This document shows, piece after piece, positions 35,941 to 44,383 of a DNA stretch of 64,000 bases. The stretch covers positions 1,736,001 through 1,800,000 of the forward strand of contig NZ_JAVIZT010000001.1 in assembly GCF_031453615.1 (NCBI RefSeq), written 5' to 3'. Each line of letters starts with the position of its first letter. Position 1 is the first letter of the stretch. The notes beneath the pieces are model-generated. The model was not told the DNA's origin, did not search any database, and saw nothing but the letters and a program-made list of their open reading frames with translations. The translations under genes were made by a program, and so were the position numbers. Source of the DNA: Microbacterium sp. SORGH_AS_0428 (GTDB lineage: Bacteria > Actinomycetota > Actinomycetes > Actinomycetales > Microbacteriaceae).

Positions 35941-36863
35941 ACCCGGGTTCCTTTCTTGCGAAGGATCGCGAGGGCCAGCAGCACCACCACGATCAGCAGG
36001 AAGAAGAGGATCAGCAGCGCCGATGCCTTGCCGTACTGCGAGAACTGGAACGCCTGCCCGTAGGCGAGGATGTTGAGCGTCTCGGCCTCGTGGCTCGAGC
36101 CGCCGCCGATGCCCTTGGTGGCGTAGATGATGTCGAAGGTCTTCATCGCATCGATGGAGCGCAGGATGGCGGCCGCGCCGATCACGGGCGCGAGCAGCGG
36201 CAGGGTGATGTGACGGAAGCGCTGCCACGCGTTCGCGCCGTCCACCCGCGCCGCCTCGTCGGGCTCTTCCGGCAGGGTCGACAGACCGGCGAGGAGGATC
36301 AGGATGACCATCGGCGTCCACTGCCAGACGTCGATGAAGACGAGGGTGTTCAACGCGGTCGAGGGATCGCTGAGCCAACCTTGGCGCGGGAGACCGAGGA
36401 ACTGCATGACGCTGTTGGCGAAGCCGATGGACGGCTCGAAGATCAGCAGCCACATCATGCCGACGGCGACGGGTGTGGCAACCAGCGGCAGCAGGATGAA
36501 CACGCGAACCAGGCCCTGACCCCGGAAGGTCTTGCGCAGCAGGAGCGCGATCGCCAGCCCCAGGATGAGCTCGATGCCCAGCGCCAGGACCGTGAAGTAG
36601 GCGGTGCGGCCCACAGCCGGCCAGAACCGGTCGGTGTCGCCGAGCCAGGTGACGTAGTTGTCGAGGCCGACGAACGAGAAGGGCCGGGTGACGGCGCCCG
36701 CCGAGTCGGTGAGGGAGAGGAAGACCGTGTAACCGATCGGGAAGGCGATCAGCAGCGCGATGAACAGCACCGACGGGACGATCAGGATCCACTTCAGGCG
36801 AGCGTCGATCCAGTTGAGTGCGCGGTTGCCGAACGTCGACCTGCGCGCGGTGAGCGAGGACAC
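35937..36863 (-). CDS. Carbohydrate ABC transporter permease (MalF type)
   Basis: 308 aa, six helices with the EAA loop DEAARVDGANAWQRFRHITLP. It starts at GTG 36863 behind a strong AAGGAGG site. The upstream frame to 36923 has no homologous residues. It forms the heterodimeric channel with the next permease. A GC-rich hairpin separates it from the binding-protein gene and may lower its expression relative to that gene. Confidence 0.92.
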   Translation of the reverse strand: MSSLTARRSTFGNRALNWIDARLKWILIVPSVLFIALLIAFPIGYTVFLSLTDSAGAVTRPFSFVGLDNYVTWLGDTDRFWPAVGRTAYFTVLALGIELILGLAIALLLRKTFRGQGLVRVFILLPLVATPVAVGMMWLLIFEPSIGFANSVMQFLGLPRQGWLSDPSTALNTLVFIDVWQWTPMVILILLAGLSTLPEEPDEAARVDGANAWQRFRHITLPLLAPVIGAAAILRSIDAMKTFDIIYATKGIGGGSSHEAETLNILAYGQAFQFSQYGKASALLILFFLLIVVVLLALAILRKKGTRV

Positions 36864-36883
36864 GGAGCCTCCTTGGTCCGGGT

Positions 36884-36913
36884 GGCCCCGGGCGGCGAGC
36901 GCCGCCCGGGGCC
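36884..36913 (-). promoter_or_regulatory. Intra-operon hairpin between binding-protein and permease genes
   Basis: GGCCCCGGGCGGC (36884-36896) and GCCGCCCGGGGCC (36901-36913) form a perfect 13-bp stem with a GAGC loop. It begins 6 bp past the binding-protein stop (36920). Such hairpins are known to stabilise or partly terminate binding-protein transcripts; the role here is inferred. Confidence 0.75.
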
Positions 36914-36919
36914 GTGAGA

Positions 36920-38227
36920 TCACTTCTCGGAATCGAGCAGTTCCTGGAACTGCGTGTTCGCGGTCTTGGCGGCGTCTGCGACGTCGCCCCCCTCGATCGC
37001 GGTGATGGCGGGACCGCCGACGATCTCGCGGGCCGCGGCGACCTGCTCGAGCTGCGGGCGGTCGTGGCCGACGCCGTGGTCGCCCACGTTCTGGATGATC
37101 TCGACGAGACCGGCGGGGAAGGATGCGGTGGCCTCGGCGTCGTTCCAGGCGGACTCACGCGCGCCGGGAACCGTCTCGTTGGCCAGCAGCCACTTGGTGT
37201 TCTCCTCGTTGGTGACCCACTTGATGAACTCCCACGCGGCCTCCTTCTTCTTGGAGAAGGCGTTGATGCCGACGGTCTGCGGGACGATGTTGTAGAACTT
37301 CGAGCCGGCCGGCCCCTCGGGGAACTGCGCGAAGCCGACCGTGTCGACGACGGCGCTGTTGTCGGCGTCCAGGAAGGTGTACGCCTGGCTGTCGGCGTCG
37401 ATGTAGAACGCCGCCTTGCCCTGCGCGAAGAGGGCGGATGCCTCGACCCAGCCCATGTTGGTGGCTCCGGGAGGGCCCGACTGGCGCAGCAGGTCGCCGT
37501 AGAACTCGTAGGCCTTCTTCGCCTCCGGGGTGTCGACGCTGGCGTTGCCGTCCTTGTCCTGGAAGTCGCCGCCGAAGCTGTAGAGGAACGACGACAGCTG
37601 CGTGACAAGCGGCACGCGGGAGCCGCGCATGGCGATTCCGTACATTCCGTTGTCCGGGTCGTTGAGGGCTGCGGCCGCCGACTTCAGCTCATCGAGCGTC
37701 TTGGGCACCGGGATGCCGGCCGCCTCGAGCAGGTCGGTGCGGTAGTAGACGATCTGTCGCTCGGTCATGACGGGGACGCCGTAGACGACCCCGTCGAGCT
37801 CCACCGCGTCACGGGCAGCGGACTGGAAGTCCTCCCAGTTCCAGTCGGCGTCGCTCTCGACCTGCTCGGTCATGTCGGTGAGCCATCCGTTGCGCGAGAA
37901 CTCGCGCATGACGTCCTGCACCTGGAAGGCCATGACGTCGAAGTCAGCGGACTGGGCGTTGAGCTTGACCTTGTAGTTGTCGTTGAGCTGCTCGTTGCCG
38001 TAGGCCTCGATGTTGACCTTGACGCCGGTCTCCTGCTCGTACTGGGTGCCAAGGGTCTTCAGACCTTCGACCCAGGGGCTGTTGGCGGCGACGACCGTGA
38101 TCTCGGAGACGTCGGCGGAATCGCCCGCGTCGCCTGTGCCGCTGGCGCAGGCAGTGAGGCCCAGGGCCGCGACGGCGCCGGCGGCGATACCGATGACCAG
38201 CCGACGGGGTCTGCGTGTCGTGAACAT
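36920..38227 (-). CDS. Sugar ABC transporter substrate-binding lipoprotein
   Basis: 435 aa. The signal peptide has a basic start (TTRRPRRL), a hydrophobic core and the lipobox LTAC with lipidated Cys at about 25. The rest is an SBP_bac_1 (cluster B) fold with the hinge-region sequences VYGVPVMTERQIVYYRTDLL and GINAFSKKKEAAWEFIKWV. It captures an oligosaccharide or sugar derivative outside the membrane and delivers it to the two permeases. An AAAGGA site precedes ATG 38227. Confidence 0.93.
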   Translation of the reverse strand: MFTTRRPRRLVIGIAAGAVAALGLTACASGTGDAGDSADVSEITVVAANSPWVEGLKTLGTQYEQETGVKVNIEAYGNEQLNDNYKVKLNAQSADFDVMAFQVQDVMREFSRNGWLTDMTEQVESDADWNWEDFQSAARDAVELDGVVYGVPVMTERQIVYYRTDLLEAAGIPVPKTLDELKSAAAALNDPDNGMYGIAMRGSRVPLVTQLSSFLYSFGGDFQDKDGNASVDTPEAKKAYEFYGDLLRQSGPPGATNMGWVEASALFAQGKAAFYIDADSQAYTFLDADNSAVVDTVGFAQFPEGPAGSKFYNIVPQTVGINAFSKKKEAAWEFIKWVTNEENTKWLLANETVPGARESAWNDAEATASFPAGLVEIIQNVGDHGVGHDRPQLEQVAAAREIVGGPAITAIEGGDVADAAKTANTQFQELLDSEK

Positions 38228-38267
38228 CGTTGTTCCTTTCAGGAGGTGGGTGGTGCGTGGGTTCGGG

Positions 38268-39260
38268 TCAGAAGGCGAGGGCGGCCGGCACACGGCCCGC
38301 GAAGACGTCGACGATGGCCTGCGCGGTGGCGAGGCCGATACGCTCGTACGCCTCCGCGCTGTCGGCGGCGGCGTGGGGGGCCACGACGACGTTGGGGAAG
38401 GAGAAGAGGGGATTGTCCGCGGCGACGGGCTCCACCTCGAACACATCCAGTCCTACCCCGCCGATACGGCCGGAAGCGAGTCCGCGCACGACCGCGGCCT
38501 CGTCGACCAGGCCGCCGCGGCTCGTGTTGATGAGGAGCGTTCCGGGGCGCATCGCGGCGATCAGCTCGTCGTCGACCGTGTGGTGGGTGTCGGGCGTGTG
38601 CGGGGCGTGCACCGAGACGATGTCGACGTCGCGCACGACCTCCGTGACACGGTCCACGAGGCGCACGCCCAGGCGCTCGGCCGCCTGGCGGTCGGCGAAC
38701 GGATCGAAGGCCACGAGGTCGACATCGAAGCCGGCGAGACGGCGGGCGACGGTCTGCGCGATGGCGCCGAAGCCGATGAGACCGATGCTCTTTCCCGCGA
38801 GCTCGCGGCCGACGTAACGGTCCCAGCGACCGTTCTTGGTCGCGGCGTCCAGCTCGGGGATGCGGCGCAGCAGCGCCAGCATGAAGCCGATCGCCAGTTC
38901 GGCGACGGCTGCGGCGTTGCCGCCGGGGACGTTCACGACGCGGATGTCGCGGGCGCGCGCCGCGTCGAGGTCGATGTTGTCGAGTCCCACACCGAGGCGA
39001 GAGATGATCTGCAGCCGGTCGGCGCGATCGAGGGCATCGGCGTCGTAGACCTCGACGCCGGCGACGGCGGCATCCGCATCCGCGATGCGGGCGTGCAGTT
39101 CGTCGGCCGTCCACGGCACGGTGGACTCGTTCTCCACGAGCGTGAAGCCGTGCTCGAGAAGCAGCGCACGGCCGGAGGCGCACAGGGCCGGGTAGCGGAC
39201 CGGTCCGACGATGACGGTGCGACCTGCACCCACCGGTGCGATCGAATCGTGTCCTGCCAT
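38268..39260 (-). CDS. D-isomer-specific 2-hydroxyacid dehydrogenase family protein
   Basis: 330 aa. The NAD-binding motif GLIGFGAIAQTVA lies in the middle. The catalytic Arg is in TSRGGLVDE, the Glu in DVFEVEP and the His in VAPHAAAD, so the triad is complete. The family oxidises D-2-hydroxy acids or reduces 2-keto acids with NAD(P). It is the first gene of the sugar operon, 149 bp downstream of the GntR gene and directly behind a GTTAACAGTCA operator. It may act on a sugar acid or on a keto-acid product of the lyase. Confidence 0.9.
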   Translation of the reverse strand: MAGHDSIAPVGAGRTVIVGPVRYPALCASGRALLLEHGFTLVENESTVPWTADELHARIADADAAVAGVEVYDADALDRADRLQIISRLGVGLDNIDLDAARARDIRVVNVPGGNAAAVAELAIGFMLALLRRIPELDAATKNGRWDRYVGRELAGKSIGLIGFGAIAQTVARRLAGFDVDLVAFDPFADRQAAERLGVRLVDRVTEVVRDVDIVSVHAPHTPDTHHTVDDELIAAMRPGTLLINTSRGGLVDEAAVVRGLASGRIGGVGLDVFEVEPVAADNPLFSFPNVVVAPHAAADSAEAYERIGLATAQAIVDVFAGRVPAALAF

Positions 39261-39336
39261 CTGGAAGCCCCTCCTCGAAACGGGTCGGGGCTGCTCCAGG
39301 CGGAGCGACCGGTCACCGTTGAACGATCTGTTTTCT

Positions 39337-39347
39337 GTTAACAGTCA
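39337..39347. promoter_or_regulatory. Candidate GntR operator before the sugar operon
   Basis: GTTAACAGTCA lies inside the perfect palindrome CTGTTAACAG (39335-39344), about 75 bp upstream of the dehydrogenase start. The same 11 bases recur upstream of the GntR gene. The AT-rich context contrasts with the surrounding GC-rich DNA. Confidence 0.75.
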
Positions 39348-39409
39348 ACATAGGACAGCGCGAGGGCCGTGTCAAATGCCCCGCCAGACGGGGATCGACG
39401 ACGGGGCCG

Positions 39410-40075
39410 TCAGTGCGCGGCGTCGGGCAGGCTGCGCAGGGCGTCACGCACGTGACCCTTGGCGAGGGTCAGGTGCAGATGCAGCCGCTTGACGGCGGCA
39501 TCGGCGTCGCCGGTGCGGATCACATCGAGAAAGCCCTGATGATCGGCTGTTGCCGAAGCGATGTCGCTCGTGTCGCTGAGCTCGAACAGGATCGCGAAGA
39601 TGCGCTGGTACGGGCGCCACGCCTCCATCAGCCGGCGGTTGCGCGCGTTGACGTAGAAGCTCGTGTGGAACTGCATGTCCGCATCCGCGAAACGCTCGCC
39701 GTCGTCGCTCTCGGCGGCCGCCGCCATGTCGTCGACGATCGCCTGCACGCGGTCCCAGTCCTTGGAACTGGCGTTGGCGATGGCGAGCCGGATGGCGAGG
39801 GACTCCAGCACCTCGCGCAGCATGTACAGCTCTTCGATGTCGGTCATGCCGACGGCGCGCGTGTAGATGCGTTTGCGGCGATCCTCGACCAGTCCCTCCG
39901 CCTCCAGGTGCCGCAGAGCATCGCGAACGGGACCGCGGCTGACGTCGAAACGCGTGGCGAGGGCATCCTCGGCGAGGTGCGTATCGGCGGGGATGATCCC
40001 CTTGATGATCTCGACGCGAAGGCGATGGGCTATCTGGTCACCCATCGCAAGGGGGCGGAGATCGGACACGAGCAC
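39410..40075 (-). CDS. GntR family (FadR/FCD type) transcriptional regulator
   Basis: 221 aa. The winged HTH (about 10-75) contains HLAEDALATRFDVSRGPVRDALRHLEAEGLV, and the FCD ligand domain with metal-binding His/Asp follows (ADMQFHTSFYVNARN). FCD regulators bind sugar acids or carboxylates. It is divergent in function but codirectional with the sugar operon that follows. A shared GTTAACAGTCA motif before both genes supports autoregulation and control of the operon. Confidence 0.92.
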   Translation of the reverse strand: MLVSDLRPLAMGDQIAHRLRVEIIKGIIPADTHLAEDALATRFDVSRGPVRDALRHLEAEGLVEDRRKRIYTRAVGMTDIEELYMLREVLESLAIRLAIANASSKDWDRVQAIVDDMAAAAESDDGERFADADMQFHTSFYVNARNRRLMEAWRPYQRIFAILFELSDTSDIASATADHQGFLDVIRTGDADAAVKRLHLHLTLAKGHVRDALRSLPDAAH

Positions 40076-40088
40076 CTCACTGTCGTCG

Positions 40089-40099
40089 GTTAACAGTCA
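40089..40099. promoter_or_regulatory. Second copy of the GntR operator motif, upstream of the gntR gene
   Basis: GTTAACAGTCA, identical over 11 bases to 39337-39347, lies 14-24 bp upstream of the regulator start. Binding here would block its transcription or translation start region, fitting autoregulation. Confidence 0.72.
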
Positions 40100-40146
40100 G
40101 CGTTGCACCGCGCTTGTCCACGGGTCAAATCCACCGCGGCGCGGAC

Positions 40147-40590
40147 TCAGTCCGCGGGAGGCAGTTCGCGCCGCGGTCTCCAGACCACGATCTCGGTGGA
40201 GCGGCGCACGCGCGTGCCCGAGCGCAGCGACACCACCGAGCCCGAGGGGCCGGCCGCGAACACGCGCGCTCCGGGCCTGCGATCGAGCTCGGCGCGCATC
40301 GCGTTCTCCAGGTCGCGCACGCGGCCGTGAAGCTCACGCACGCGGTTCTCGAGCTCGATGATGCGGGCGATGGCGGGCAGGCTCATGCCGTCCGCCGACA
40401 GGCGCGAGACCTCGCGCAGCTGCTCGATGTGGCGCACCGAGTACCGGCGCGAGCCGCCCTTGGTGCGTCCGGGCACGACCAGTCCGAGCCGGTCGTACTG
40501 ACGCAGGGTCTGCGGGTGCATGCCGGCGAGTTCCGCGGCCGTCGCGATCGCGAACACCGGCGCCTCGTCGTCGATCTCGTTCTCGTCCAT
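40147..40590 (-). CDS. hspR: Heat-shock repressor HspR (MerR family)
   Basis: 147 aa. The MerR winged HTH occupies about 13-80 (AELAGMHPQTLRQYDRLGLVVP), followed by a coiled coil (about 80-105) and a basic tail. HspR represses dnaK, clpB and similar genes by binding HAIR sites with DnaK as co-repressor. ATG 40590 is chosen because AAGGAGG lies 8-9 nt upstream; the GTG at 40599 abuts that site. It is the last gene of the dnaK operon. Confidence 0.95.
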   Translation of the reverse strand: MDENEIDDEAPVFAIATAAELAGMHPQTLRQYDRLGLVVPGRTKGGSRRYSVRHIEQLREVSRLSADGMSLPAIARIIELENRVRELHGRVRDLENAMRAELDRRPGARVFAAGPSGSVVSLRSGTRVRRSTEIVVWRPRRELPPAD

Positions 40591-40672
40591 CCCGCTCACC
40601 TCCTTGCCCCGATCATCTCGTGACCCGCGGGTGCGGCATCCGGATCCGGATACCGCATCCGCGGATCGTTCG

Positions 40673-41665
40673 TCAGTTGCGCGCCTTGGCCATCAGCTCG
40701 GCGCGCGGGTTCTCCTTGGGCTCGAGCTCCTGGAAGCGCTCGAGTGCCTCCTTGGCCGCGTCGTCGAGGTGGGCGGGCACCGCCACCTGCACCTCGGCGA
40801 GCAGATCGCCCGTGCCCTTCTGGGTGTGCACGCCGCGTCCCTTCACCCGAAGGACCCGACCCGAAGGCGTCCCCGGAGCCACGCGCAGGCGCACCGGGTC
40901 GCCGCCCAGGGTGGGGACCTCGATGGTCGCGCCGAGCACGGCCTCGGTGAAGGTGATCGGCACGGTCAGGCGCAGGTTGAGCCCGTCGCGCGTGAAGACC
41001 GGATGCGGCCGCACCGAGACCTGCACGACGATGTCGCCGGCCTCGCCGCCGTCGGGCGAGGGGCGCCCGCGGCCACGGAGCCGGATCTTCTGCCCGTCGG
41101 CGACGCCGGCGGGGATCTTCACCTTGAACGGCTTGCCGTCCTCGCCCTGGAGCGTGATCGTCTCGCCGCCCACGGCCGTCGCGAAGTCGAGCGTCGTGCG
41201 CGCCGTGACGTCGGCGCCCTTGGTGGGTCCGCCGAAGCCGCGGTAGCCGCCCGAGGTCTGACCGAAGCGGCCCGTTCCGAACGAGCTCGATCCGCCGCGG
41301 TCGAACATCGTGAAGAAGTCCTCGAAACCGCCCGCGTCGAACTGGCTGCCCCCGCGGCCCTGGCCGAAGCGCGAGAACACGTCCTCGAAACCGCCCGCAC
41401 CCGCACCGCCCGCGGTGAAGCGGGCGCCGGAGCCCATGGCGCGCATCTGGTCGTACTCCTCGCGCTGCTCCTTGTCGCTGAGCACCGAGTACGCTTCGCT
41501 GATCTCCTTGAAGCGCGCCTCGGCCGCCGCATCCCCGGGGTTCGAATCCGGGTGGTACTGGCGGGCGAGCTTGCGGTACGTCTTCTTCAGATCGGCGTCG
41601 GAGACGTCCTTCGCGACGCCGAGCACCGCGTAGAAGTCCTTGTCGAACCAGTCCTGACTGGCCAC
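40673..41665 (-). CDS. dnaJ: DnaJ-type co-chaperone without zinc finger
   Basis: 330 aa. The J domain (about 9-75) has HPD at 38-40. A Gly/Phe-rich region (about 80-150) follows, then the C-terminal substrate domains and dimerisation end. No CxxCxGxG repeats are present, so it is a type II (CbpA-like) J protein, as is usual for the operon-encoded DnaJ of this group. It delivers substrates to DnaK and stimulates its ATPase. It lies 10 bp behind grpE. Confidence 0.93.
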   Translation of the reverse strand: MASQDWFDKDFYAVLGVAKDVSDADLKKTYRKLARQYHPDSNPGDAAAEARFKEISEAYSVLSDKEQREEYDQMRAMGSGARFTAGGAGAGGFEDVFSRFGQGRGGSQFDAGGFEDFFTMFDRGGSSSFGTGRFGQTSGGYRGFGGPTKGADVTARTTLDFATAVGGETITLQGEDGKPFKVKIPAGVADGQKIRLRGRGRPSPDGGEAGDIVVQVSVRPHPVFTRDGLNLRLTVPITFTEAVLGATIEVPTLGGDPVRLRVAPGTPSGRVLRVKGRGVHTQKGTGDLLAEVQVAVPAHLDDAAKEALERFQELEPKENPRAELMAKARN

Positions 41666-41674
41666 GTTCTCCTC

Positions 41675-42247
41675 CTAGTCCGCCGGCACGGCGACCACGA
41701 CCTTCGCGGGGCGCAGCTCGACGGAGCCGAGTCGGTAACCGACCTCGACCACCTCGAGGATCGTCGCCTCGGTCTGACCGGGTGTCGGCTGCTGGAAGAT
41801 CGCCTCGTGCTGCTGCGGGTCGAACGCCTCGCCGGCCGCACCGTAGGTGACCAGGCCCATGCGCTCGGCCACGCCGCGCAGCTTCTCGGCGATCGCCGCG
41901 AACGGGGTGCCCTCGGCGAGGTCGCCGTGCTTGGCAGCACGGTCGAGATCGTCGAGCACGGGCAGCAGGTTCTTGGCCACCGAGCCCTTCGCGCGCTCGA
42001 TCTCCACCTCCCGCTGCTCCTCGGTGCGACGCCGGTAGTTGGCGTACTCGGCCTGCAGGCGCTTGAGATCTCCCAGCAGGTCGGGGTCCTCCGCCGCCGC
42101 ATCCGCGTTCTGCTCGGCACCCAGGATGTCGTCGACCGTCAGCTCCGGCTCCTGCGAAGCGGGGTCGGAGGCCTGCGCCTCCGACCCCTCCTCGCCGGGC
42201 CGAACCTCGTCGCCGTCGTCCGACTGTTCGAAGTTCTTGTCCGTCAT
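41675..42247 (-). CDS. grpE: Nucleotide exchange factor GrpE
   Basis: 190 aa. A disordered acidic N-terminal tail (1-60) precedes a long coiled coil (about 60-110, LLGDLKRLQAEYANYRRRTEEQ). The C-terminal beta domain contains the family motif AILEVVEVGYRLG and RPAKVVVAV. GrpE releases ADP from DnaK. It sits 12 bp downstream of dnaK in the operon. Confidence 0.95.
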   Translation of the reverse strand: MTDKNFEQSDDGDEVRPGEEGSEAQASDPASQEPELTVDDILGAEQNADAAAEDPDLLGDLKRLQAEYANYRRRTEEQREVEIERAKGSVAKNLLPVLDDLDRAAKHGDLAEGTPFAAIAEKLRGVAERMGLVTYGAAGEAFDPQQHEAIFQQPTPGQTEATILEVVEVGYRLGSVELRPAKVVVAVPAD

Positions 42248-42258
42248 GGTCGTATCTC

Positions 42259-44130
42259 TTACTTCTTCTCGTCCTCGTCGTCGACGACCTCGGCGTCGAT
42301 GACGTCCTCCTCGGGGTTCGGCGTGGTGCCGCTGCCCGGGTCGGTGGCGGACGGGTCGGCGGGCTGACCCTCGGCCTGTGCGGCCTGGTACAGGGCCTCG
42401 CCCAGCTGGCTCTGGCTCTGGTTCAGCTTGTCGAACGCGGTCTTGACCGCGTCGTCGTCCTCACCGGCGAGCGCTGCCTTCAGCGCGTCGACGTCGGCCT
42501 GCACGGAGTCCTTGACCTCGGCGGGCAGCTTGTCGGCGTTCTCGGAGATCAGCTTGTCGACGGAGTACGAGAGGGTCTCGGCCTGGTTGCGGGTCTCAGC
42601 CGACTCGCGCCGCTTCTTGTCCTCGGCGGCGTGCTCCTCGGCCTCGCGCACCATGCGCTCGATGTCCTCCTTGGGAAGCGACGAGCCGCCCGTGATGGTC
42701 ATCGACTGCTCCTTGCCGGTGCCCTTGTCCTTCGCCGAGACGTGGACGATGCCGTTCGCGTCGATGTCGAAGGTGACCTCGACCTGCGGGATGCCGCGGG
42801 GCGCGGGAGCGATGCCGGTCAGCTCGAACGTGCCGAGCGGCTTGTTGTCGCGGGTGAACTCGCGCTCGCCCTGGAAGACCTGGATCGCGACCGACGGCTG
42901 GTTGTCGTCGGCGGTCGTGAAGGTCTCGCTGCGCTTGGTCGGAATGGCCGTGTTGCGCTCGATGAGCTTGGTCATGATGCCGCCCTTGGTCTCGATGCCG
43001 AGGCTCAGGGGGGTGACGTCGATGAGCAGCACGTCCTTGCGCTCACCCTTCAGCACGCCGGCCTGCAGGGCGGCGCCGACGGCGACGACCTCGTCCGGGT
43101 TGACGCCCTTGTTGGGCTCCTTGCCACCGGTGAGCTTCTTGACGAGCTCGGTCACCTGCGGCATGCGGGTCGAACCACCGACCAGCACGACGTGGTCGAT
43201 GTCGTCGACCTTGATGCCGGCCTCGCGGATGACGTCGTCGAAGGGCTTCTTCGTGCGATCGAGGAGGTCCTTGGTGAGGTCCTCGAACTTGGCACGCGAG
43301 AGGGTCTCGCTCAGCGACACGGGGCCCGAGTCGGTCAGCGACAGGTAGGGGAGGTTGATCGAGGTCGAGGTCGAGCTCGACAGCTCCTTCTTCGCCTGCT
43401 CCGCGGCCTCCTTGAGGCGCTGGAGCGCGATCTTGTCGCCCGAGACGTCGACGCCGGTGGTCTGGCGGAACTGCGTGATGAGGTAGTCGACGACGCGCTG
43501 GTCCCAGTCGTCACCGCCGAGGCGGTTGTCACCGGCCGTGGAGCGCACCTGGATCGTCGAGAAGTCGTCGTCCTTGCCCACCTCGAGGAGGGACACGTCG
43601 AAGGTGCCGCCACCGAGGTCGAAGACGAGGATGAGCTCGTCCTCCTTGCCGCGGTCGAGGCCGTAGGCCAGAGCCGCAGCGGTGGGCTCGTTGATGATGC
43701 GCAGGACGTTCAGGCCCGCGATCTCGCCGGCCTCCTTCGTGGCCTGGCGCTCGGCGTCGTTGAAGTACGCCGGAACGGTGATGACCGCATCCGTGACGCT
43801 GTCACCGAGGTACTGCTCGGCGTCGCGCTTGAGCTTCTGGAGGATGCGGGCCGAGATCTCCTGCGGCGTGTACTGCTTGCCGTCGATCGCCTGCGTCTTC
43901 CAGTCGGTGCCCATGTGGCGCTTGACCGAGGTGAGCGTGCGGTCGACGTTGGTGACGGCCTGACGCTTGGCGGTCTCACCCACCAGAACCTCGCCGTCCT
44001 TGGTGAAGGCGACGACGGACGGGGTGGTGCGGAAGCCTTCCGCGTTCGCGATGACCTTCGGCTCGCCGCCCTCGAGGACGCTGACGACGGAGTTCGTCGT
44101 ACCGAGGTCGATACCTACTGCACGGGGCAT
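42259..44130 (-). CDS. dnaK: Chaperone DnaK (Hsp70)
   Basis: 623 aa. The ATPase domain has GIDLGTTNS (6-14) and [15 protein letters not shown], and the linker-adjacent sequence is [14 protein letters not shown]. The substrate-binding domain and a helical lid end in a low-complexity acidic tail [10 protein letters not shown]. It is the first gene of dnaK-grpE-dnaJ-hspR. The upstream region carries a sigma-A-like promoter flanked by two HAIR boxes, so it is HspR-controlled. Confidence 0.97.
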   Translation of the reverse strand: MPRAVGIDLGTTNSVVSVLEGGEPKVIANAEGFRTTPSVVAFTKDGEVLVGETAKRQAVTNVDRTLTSVKRHMGTDWKTQAIDGKQYTPQEISARILQKLKRDAEQYLGDSVTDAVITVPAYFNDAERQATKEAGEIAGLNVLRIINEPTAAALAYGLDRGKEDELILVFDLGGGTFDVSLLEVGKDDDFSTIQVRSTAGDNRLGGDDWDQRVVDYLITQFRQTTGVDVSGDKIALQRLKEAAEQAKKELSSSTSTSINLPYLSLTDSGPVSLSETLSRAKFEDLTKDLLDRTKKPFDDVIREAGIKVDDIDHVVLVGGSTRMPQVTELVKKLTGGKEPNKGVNPDEVVAVGAALQAGVLKGERKDVLLIDVTPLSLGIETKGGIMTKLIERNTAIPTKRSETFTTADDNQPSVAIQVFQGEREFTRDNKPLGTFELTGIAPAPRGIPQVEVTFDIDANGIVHVSAKDKGTGKEQSMTITGGSSLPKEDIERMVREAEEHAAEDKKRRESAETRNQAETLSYSVDKLISENADKLPAEVKDSVQADVDALKAALAGEDDDAVKTAFDKLNQSQSQLGEALYQAAQAEGQPADPSATDPGSGTTPNPEEDVIDAEVVDDEDEKK

Positions 44131-44207
44131 GTGTTTCCCTCTCCCTTTGCAAAGACCCTCGCGAGATGCGACGGCCCGATGTGTGTGAAATCTGCTCGCC
44201 GACTCAG

Positions 44208-44228
44208 GTTGAGCCGCGATGACTCAAG
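44208..44228. promoter_or_regulatory. HAIR box 1 of dnaK operon
   Basis: GTTGAGC-N7-ACTCAAG (spacer CGCGATG) matches the HAIR consensus CTTGAGT-N7-ACTCAAG at 12 of 14 positions. It overlaps the downstream edge of the -10 element, so bound HspR would block the promoter. Confidence 0.85.
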
Positions 44229-44255
44229 GATAGACACATCGAACCTGAGCGTCAA
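44227..44255 (-). promoter_or_regulatory. dnaK operon promoter
   Basis: On the minus strand TTGACG (44255-44250) and TATCCT (44232-44227) are separated by 17 bp, a good sigma-A-type promoter. It lies about 100 bp upstream of the dnaK start and between two HAIR boxes. Confidence 0.8.
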
Positions 44256-44260
44256 GTGAA

Positions 44261-44281
44261 CTTGATATGAATGCGCTCAAC
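44261..44281. promoter_or_regulatory. HAIR box 2 of dnaK operon
   Basis: CTTGATA-N7-GCTCAAC has the HAIR spacing but matches the consensus at 10 of 14 positions. It lies 6 bp upstream of the -35 element. Together with box 1 it brackets the promoter. Confidence 0.7.
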
Positions 44282-44383
44282 TTTGTTCGTCGAGGCGGCG
44301 TCCGCCAGCCGTTACGCTGAGCGCACCGCGACGACGCGGGCCGGCCCATCCGCGGCACCGGCTGTTCACCGAGAGGTTCTACC

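Noticed and set aside
42631..44259. 542-aa plus-strand frame opposite dnaK
   Set aside because: The minus strand encodes a complete DnaK. The opposite frame is the well-known dnaK antisense open frame, with no ribosome site or family match.
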